DNA of 64,000 nt from Microlunatus phosphovorus NM-1 (GTDB lineage Bacteria > Actinomycetota > Actinomycetes > Propionibacteriales > Propionibacteriaceae): positions 1,798,001 to 1,862,000 of the forward strand of contig NC_015635.1 in assembly GCF_000270245.1 (NCBI RefSeq). Direction: 5' to 3'. This document shows positions 55,193-64,000 of the stretch, piece by piece. Numbering within the stretch: position 1 is the stretch's first letter; the number at the start of each line of letters is the position of its first letter. Made by a program: the position numbers and the translations under genes. The notes beneath the pieces are model-generated. The model searched no databases. It had not been told where the DNA came from and worked only from the letters and a program-made list of their open reading frames with translations.

Positions 55193-56461
55193 GTGAGTGA
55201 CGTCTTCGATGAGCTGAAGTGGCGTGGCCTGATGGCCAACTCCACCGACGAGGCCGCGCTGGCCGAGCACCTCGAGACGGGACCTGTCACCTTCTATGTG
55301 GGTTTCGATCCGACCGCACCGAGCCTGCACATGGGCAACCTCGTCCAGCTGATGGTCGCCCGGGCACTGCAGCGAGCCGGACACCGTCCGCTGATCCTGG
55401 TCGGCGGATCGACCGGACTGATCGGCGACCCGAAGGAGACCGCCGAGCGGGTGCTGAACAGCAAGGAGACGGTCGCGGGTTGGGTGGCGCGGATCCAGCG
55501 CCAGGTCTCCCTTTTCGTGGACTTCGAGGGACCCAGCGCGGCACGGTTGGTGAACAACCTGGACTGGACGTCGGGGCTGTCGGTGCTCGACTTCCTCCGC
55601 GACATCGGCAAGCACTTCCCGGTCAACCGGATGCTCGCTCGTGAGGTGGTGAAGGCGAGGCTGGAGGAGGGCATCTCCTACACCGAGTTCTCCTACGTCT
55701 TGCTGCAGTCGCTGGACTACCTGGAGCTACACCGCGCGTACGGCTGCACGCTCCAGTTCGGCGGCAGCGATCAGTGGGGCAACATCACCGCCGGCGTGGA
55801 GCTGGTGAGGCGCGCCGACGGTGGCCATGTGCATGCGCTCGCCACCCCGCTGCTGACGAAGGCGGACGGCACCAAATTCGGCAAGACCGAGTCCGGGACC
55901 GTGTGGCTGGATCCGGAGATGACCTCCCCGTACGCGTTCCACCAGTTCTTTCTGAACGCCGAGGACGCCAAGGTGATCGAATACCTGAAGGTGTTCAGCG
56001 AGCGGCCCCGGGACGAGATCGAGGAGCTGGCTCGAAAGACCGCAGCGGCCCCGCATCTGCGGGCTGCGCAGCGGGCGCTGGCCGACGACATCACCGCATT
56101 GGTGCACTCGCCGGCCGAACGGGATGCGGCGGTTGCCGCAGCAGCCGCCCTGTTCGGCCGCTCCGACCTGGCCGGCTTGTCGGAGCCGACCGTGGCGAGT
56201 GTCGTGGCCGAGTTGAACGGTCCATCGCTGGAAGTGGGGGCCGAGCTGCCGACTGTCGTCGACGTGCTCGCCGCGAGTGGCGTGGTGGCCAGCAAGTCCG
56301 CCGCACGCCGGGCGATCAACGAGGGCGGTGCGTACGTGAACAACGTCCGGGTGAATGACCCGGACGCACGACTTGCCGAGACCGACCTGCTGCACGACAG
56401 GTACGCCATCACGCGCCGTGGGAAGCGCACCGTCGGGGCCGTCTCGCTGCTCCGGGGATAG
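55193..56461 (+). CDS. tyrS: Tyrosyl-tRNA synthetase
   Basis: 422 residues, GTG 55193. Class I: HMGN (46-49) replaces HIGH, KFGKT (228-232) replaces KMSKS, and GGSDQWGNITAG binds tyrosine. A C-terminal S4 RNA-binding domain (about 355-422; ASKSAARRAINEGGAYVNNVRV) is present. The Asp in DLL..QQ (SLDYLELH...) is as in bacterial TyrRS. tyrS next to argH is common in actinobacteria. Its transcript precedes the rrn promoter region. Confidence 0.97.
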   Translation: MSDVFDELKWRGLMANSTDEAALAEHLETGPVTFYVGFDPTAPSLHMGNLVQLMVARALQRAGHRPLILVGGSTGLIGDPKETAERVLNSKETVAGWVARIQRQVSLFVDFEGPSAARLVNNLDWTSGLSVLDFLRDIGKHFPVNRMLAREVVKARLEEGISYTEFSYVLLQSLDYLELHRAYGCTLQFGGSDQWGNITAGVELVRRADGGHVHALATPLLTKADGTKFGKTESGTVWLDPEMTSPYAFHQFFLNAEDAKVIEYLKVFSERPRDEIEELARKTAAAPHLRAAQRALADDITALVHSPAERDAAVAAAAALFGRSDLAGLSEPTVASVVAELNGPSLEVGAELPTVVDVLAASGVVASKSAARRAINEGGAYVNNVRVNDPDARLAETDLLHDRYAITRRGKRTVGAVSLLRG

Positions 56462-56710
56462 CCGTACGAGGGCGCCCCTTGACCGTGAGGACGGTCACAG
56501 CGCAGCGATTTGACGCGGCTCCGGCGGGGGCGTAATGTTCTCTGAGCCTTGAGGGGTGCAGGACGCGGCAAGGGGGAGACTCCAGGCAGCGGCCGACCTG
56601 ACAGGAACCCAAACCACACCAACCGACTTTCGGTCTCGCGCGCTCTGAAACACGACGACGGGGACGAGGGACGTCAGATGTGGACGGGGCCAGGATCGAG
56701 ATCGCAGGGT

Positions 56711-56738
56711 TTGACAGCGAGCAAGAACCTGGTAGAGT
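56711..56738 (+). promoter_or_regulatory. rrn promoter P1
   Basis: TTGACA (56711) and TAGAGT (56733-56738) with a 16-bp spacer. Confidence 0.8.
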
Positions 56739-56813
56739 TGGTCAGGTTGCCCCGGATGCGGAATCTTGAGTAAAGAGGAAGCACGGGAAAGCCATTCAGA
56801 ACCAAACTCGGAT

Positions 56814-56841
56814 TTGACTCCGGGTGCGGAACTGATAAAGT
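56814..56841 (+). promoter_or_regulatory. rrn promoter P2
   Basis: TTGACT (56814) and TAAAGT (56836-56841) with a 16-bp spacer; sequence around it resembles P3. Confidence 0.8.
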
Positions 56842-56918
56842 AAGAACGGTCGCAAATGATTCCGAAATCGTGAAAGCGAAATCGATCAAAAGTGGCCGAA
56901 AAGGTCAAAAACTCGGAT

Positions 56919-56947
56919 TTGACTCCGAGTGTCAGACCGAATAAAGT
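56919..56947 (+). promoter_or_regulatory. rrn promoter P3
   Basis: TTGACT (56919) and TAAAGT (56942-56947) with a 17-bp spacer; flanking CGGATTTGACTCCG repeats P2. Confidence 0.8.
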
Positions 56948-57230
56948 AAGTCGAGTAAGCCCCAAGCGGGAGTCGATAAGACAAACGCGCGGTGTGCACC
57001 CGAAACTTGAGAACTCAACAGCGTGCTTAAAAGTCAATGCCAAATATGCACTAAAAACCCCGTGCTCAGGCATCAACATTGACAACACTTCTGCGGCGAG
57101 AGTCGAGGGCGTGTTGGTTGAAGTTTGAGTTCGGATTTCTTTGAGATTGATTGACAAGATCCAGCATGGATCTGGTCAGCGATCGAACTAGTTGAGACGA
57201 CAAAGCCTGCTGCAAAGCGGGAGTCGATAT

Positions 57231-62187
<4,957 letters not shown>

Positions 62188-62278
62188 CTACAAAGATGCT
62201 ACGCGTCCACTGTGCAGTTCCCGAGATACGGTCGGGAAGACTGGCGAGAAATCGCCGCCTGCGACACATCTCAATAGA

Positions 62279-62397
62279 GTTTCGGTGATCATGGCGAGAG
62301 GGAAACACCCGGCTCCATTCCGAACCCGGAAGTTAAGCTTCTCAGCGCCGATGGTACTGCACGGGGGACCGTGTGGGAGACTAGGACGTCGCCGGAC
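62279..62397 (+). rRNA. rrf: 5S ribosomal RNA
   Basis: About 119 nt, from GTTTCGGTGATCATGGCGAG to about GACGTCGCCGGAC. The internal CCGAACCCGGAAGTTAAGC is diagnostic. Ends estimated. Confidence 0.96.
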
Positions 62398-62401
62398 AAC
62401 A

Positions 62402-62441
62402 CACTTCAAGGTCGACCACTTCGGTGGTCGGCCTTGAAGTG
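62402..62441 (+). terminator. rrn operon terminator
   Basis: CACTTCAAGGTCGACCAC pairs with GTGGTCGGCCTTGAAGTG around a TTCG loop, 5 nt after 5S, followed by GTTT. Confidence 0.92.
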
Positions 62442-62601
62442 GTTTAAGGGGAAAGTTGTCTGCTCCCTTCTTGCGGAGGTCACGAGTGTTCGGCGCCTGG
62501 GGGCCACGGATGACCGCCGATAAGGCGGAAGCTGCGTACGTCTTGCGGCGCCGGGTCATAGACGCTCGCAAATCGCGCGCAGGGCCCGCAGAACCACGAA
62601 C

Positions 62602-63387
62602 CTATTCGGCCGAGACCACGGTGATGCCGGCATCGCTGAAGGGTGCCGTCTGGTGAGGCTGGGGCGTGCCTGCGGTCAGGATCTGATCGACCACGTCGAT
62701 CGGAGCCGCCTGGATGAATCCCGGAAGGCCCAGTTTTTCGGCTTCGAGCATCAGCCAGATCTGGTTCGCGGAGCGGACTTCGGCGGCGATGATGGCGGCG
62801 GCCATCGGGGTGTCGGCGAAGATGCCACCTTCGACGGTGACGCCGGTCGGTGCGAGCAGTGCCAGATCGATCTGGAACCGGCCGATCTCGTCGAGTGCCC
62901 AACCGCCTTGCTGGGCACGGGTTTCCTGCTCGACGCCGCCACCGACGTTGTAGATGTGCAGGCGTTCGACTCGGGACATGACCACCGCGACATCGAGGCT
63001 GTTGGTCACGATGGTCATGCCCTCCGCCTGCGGCCGGCGGCTCAATGACTCAGCCAGCACCCAGGTGAGGGGCGATGCTCCGATGAACACCGTCGCATCC
63101 GCGGGAAGACGGTCGATCACCAGTTCGGCGAGCCGAAGGTGCTGAGGTGGGTGCTCGGGGGTCGTGCCATCGAATGGAGAGAGTGGACGTTCGGTCCGGC
63201 GGACCGCGCCACCGTGTACCCGCTGTAGCACGCCTTGTTGCTCGAGCAGACGGAGGTCGCGTCGGATCGTCTCCGGTGCCACATCCAGGCTGCTGGCCAG
63301 GGTGCCGACCTCGACCCGACCGACCGCGTCGAGCCGATCGATGATGTGTCGATGCCGATCGGCCGCCGCCTCCACCTGTGTGGTCAC
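62602..63387 (-). CDS. DeoR/GlpR family transcriptional regulator
   Basis: 261 residues from GTG 63387 (GGGAGG upstream). N-terminal winged helix: RHIIDRLDAVGRVEVGTLAS and APETIRRDLRLLEQQGVLQRVHGGAV (the classic DeoR helix and wing, in pieces). The C-terminal sugar-phosphate binding domain has VFIGASPLTWVLAESL and FADTPMAAAIIA. These are usually repressors of sugar or polyol catabolic genes. It lies 26 nt downstream of the dehydrogenase gene on the same strand, which is its likely target. Confidence 0.92.
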   Translation of the reverse strand: MTTQVEAAADRHRHIIDRLDAVGRVEVGTLASSLDVAPETIRRDLRLLEQQGVLQRVHGGAVRRTERPLSPFDGTTPEHPPQHLRLAELVIDRLPADATVFIGASPLTWVLAESLSRRPQAEGMTIVTNSLDVAVVMSRVERLHIYNVGGGVEQETRAQQGGWALDEIGRFQIDLALLAPTGVTVEGGIFADTPMAAAIIAAEVRSANQIWLMLEAEKLGLPGFIQAAPIDVVDQILTAGTPQPHQTAPFSDAGITVVSAE

Positions 63388-63413
63388 TCCATGCCTCCCT
63401 CAGGAGGGTCCGA

Positions 63414-64000
63414 TCACAACAGCTGCACCGATTCCCGGGTCTGGGGTCGGATCTGCAGCTTCCGGCCCCTACCGGCCCGGAACGCCTCCAGGGCCTCACC
63501 GTAGTCGTCCAGCGGGTACGCGTGACTGACCATGCGAGCCGCGTTGAGGGCTCCGGCGGCGAACATCTCCACCGCACGCGCATACGACGCCAGCACGGCC
63601 ATCGAGCCGACCATGGTGATCTCGTCGTTGTAGACCCCGAAGGGCGAGAACCTGGCGGTCGCGTCGACAGGTGCGACACCGAACTGTTGGAACACCCCAC
63701 CCCGCCGGACGCGGGTGAGCGCGTCCTCGATCGCGGCGACGACGCCAGTGCAGTCGATCACCACGTCCCAGCCGCCGGCATGATCGGCTTCATCGGCCGA
63801 GAGCGCCACGTCATCGATGCCGACGTCCCTGGCCACCTCGAGTCGGTCCGGATTACGGTCGATGACCGTCACACTGGCGGCGCCGGCGCGTGGCGCGAGC
63901 TGAGCCATCATCAAGCCCATCGTCCCGGCACCGTAGATCAGATAGTGCTCACCCATCCGCCGGGGGAGCAGATCGTAGCCGTGGATGGCACAGGAGAGCG
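63414..64000 (-). CDS. Zinc-dependent alcohol/polyol dehydrogenase (partial at right edge)
   Basis: The last about 195 codons are visible; the N-terminus lies beyond 64000. The frame passes upstream of an internal ATG (63956) and still reads LSCAIHGYDLLPRRMG, which continues the family. The cofactor motif YLIYGAGTMGLMMAQLA (G-x-G-x-x-G) and VIDCTGVVAAIEDAL match MDR-type Zn dehydrogenases such as sorbitol/threonine dehydrogenase. The catalytic zinc ligands are outside the window. Next to a DeoR regulator, a sugar-alcohol substrate is likely. Confidence 0.88.
   Translation of the reverse strand, partial: LSCAIHGYDLLPRRMGEHYLIYGAGTMGLMMAQLAPRAGAASVTVIDRNPDRLEVARDVGIDDVALSADEADHAGGWDVVIDCTGVVAAIEDALTRVRRGGVFQQFGVAPVDATARFSPFGVYNDEITMVGSMAVLASYARAVEMFAAGALNAARMVSHAYPLDDYGEALEAFRAGRGRKLQIRPQTRESVQLL

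Larger units (their letters stand above)
56462..57230 (+). promoter_or_regulatory. rRNA operon leader and promoter region
   Basis: 769 nt without a gene. It has three tandem promoters (separate entries). Two of them share the direct repeat CGGATTTGACTCCG. The stretch is less GC-rich than the genes. A short possible antitermination or processing region lies before 16S (57195-57230, GCAAAGCGGGAGTC-like). No tRNA or small ORF of note. Confidence 0.8.

Overview
The window is one contiguous piece of a high-GC actinobacterial chromosome. A full rRNA operon, mshC (mycothiol synthesis), an imuA'-imuB-dnaE2 mutasome with an actinobacterial LexA box, an F420-dependent oxidoreductase and many apparently leaderless genes all point to Actinomycetia. 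The 16S sequence (for example the stretch around 58200-58230) and several proteins recall Propionibacteriaceae of the Microlunatus/Friedmanniella type. That family placement is inference; no search was run.

Layout. 1-2.1 kb: end of a YifB/ComM-like ATPase, dprA, then a RelE/ParE-type toxin-antitoxin pair. 2.3-10.5 kb: lipoprotein penicillin-binding protein, an esterase plus ATP-grasp pair, trans-aconitate methyltransferase with a small GNAT-like protein, a dienelactone-hydrolase-like enzyme, an RpiR-type regulator and a Bcr/CflA-type efflux pump. 10.6-16.6 kb: SOS-controlled translesion cassette imuA'-imuB-dnaE2, with a 205-nt inverted-repeat structure before dnaE2. 16.7-18.6 kb: a small accessory island with a patatin remnant translationally joined to a TIR-domain protein, then a C-terminal scrap of an Fe-S protein. 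18.6-26.2 kb: CPA2 antiporter, Dps, an iron-box-controlled SIP-domain protein, an orphan antitoxin-like protein, a secreted beta-propeller, an aldehyde dehydrogenase, a beta-lactamase-like lipoprotein, DoxX and tRNA-Leu(GAG).

26.4-38.9 kb: DUF5703, aldo/keto reductase, LLM oxidoreductase, a sigma factor fused to a zinc-finger and membrane module, uppP, then phosphatase-DUF3090-SCO1664-mshC, hisE-hisG-PH protein, a membrane protein and an SseB-like protein. 39.0-45.7 kb: translation genes infC-rpmI-rplT, a TrmH/SpoU methyltransferase, a broken Uma2 gene and pheST. 45.9-46.4 kb: a repeat-rich non-coding block between two direct repeats. 47.1-55.2 kb: arginine operon argC-ACT-argJBDF-argR-argH (no argG), with an ArgR-box-like leader. 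55.2-62.4 kb: tyrS, three tandem rrn promoters, 16S-23S-5S and a strong terminator. 62.6-64.0 kb: a DeoR-type regulator and an alcohol/polyol dehydrogenase that leaves the window.

Most of the window is core metabolism and information processing. The accessory or unexplained signals are the TIR/patatin island, the imuB-dnaE2 inverted repeat, two dispersed intergenic repeat families, the 45.9-46.4 kb repeat block, the membrane-tethered sigma factor, the ACT protein inside the arginine operon and the esterase/ATP-grasp pair.
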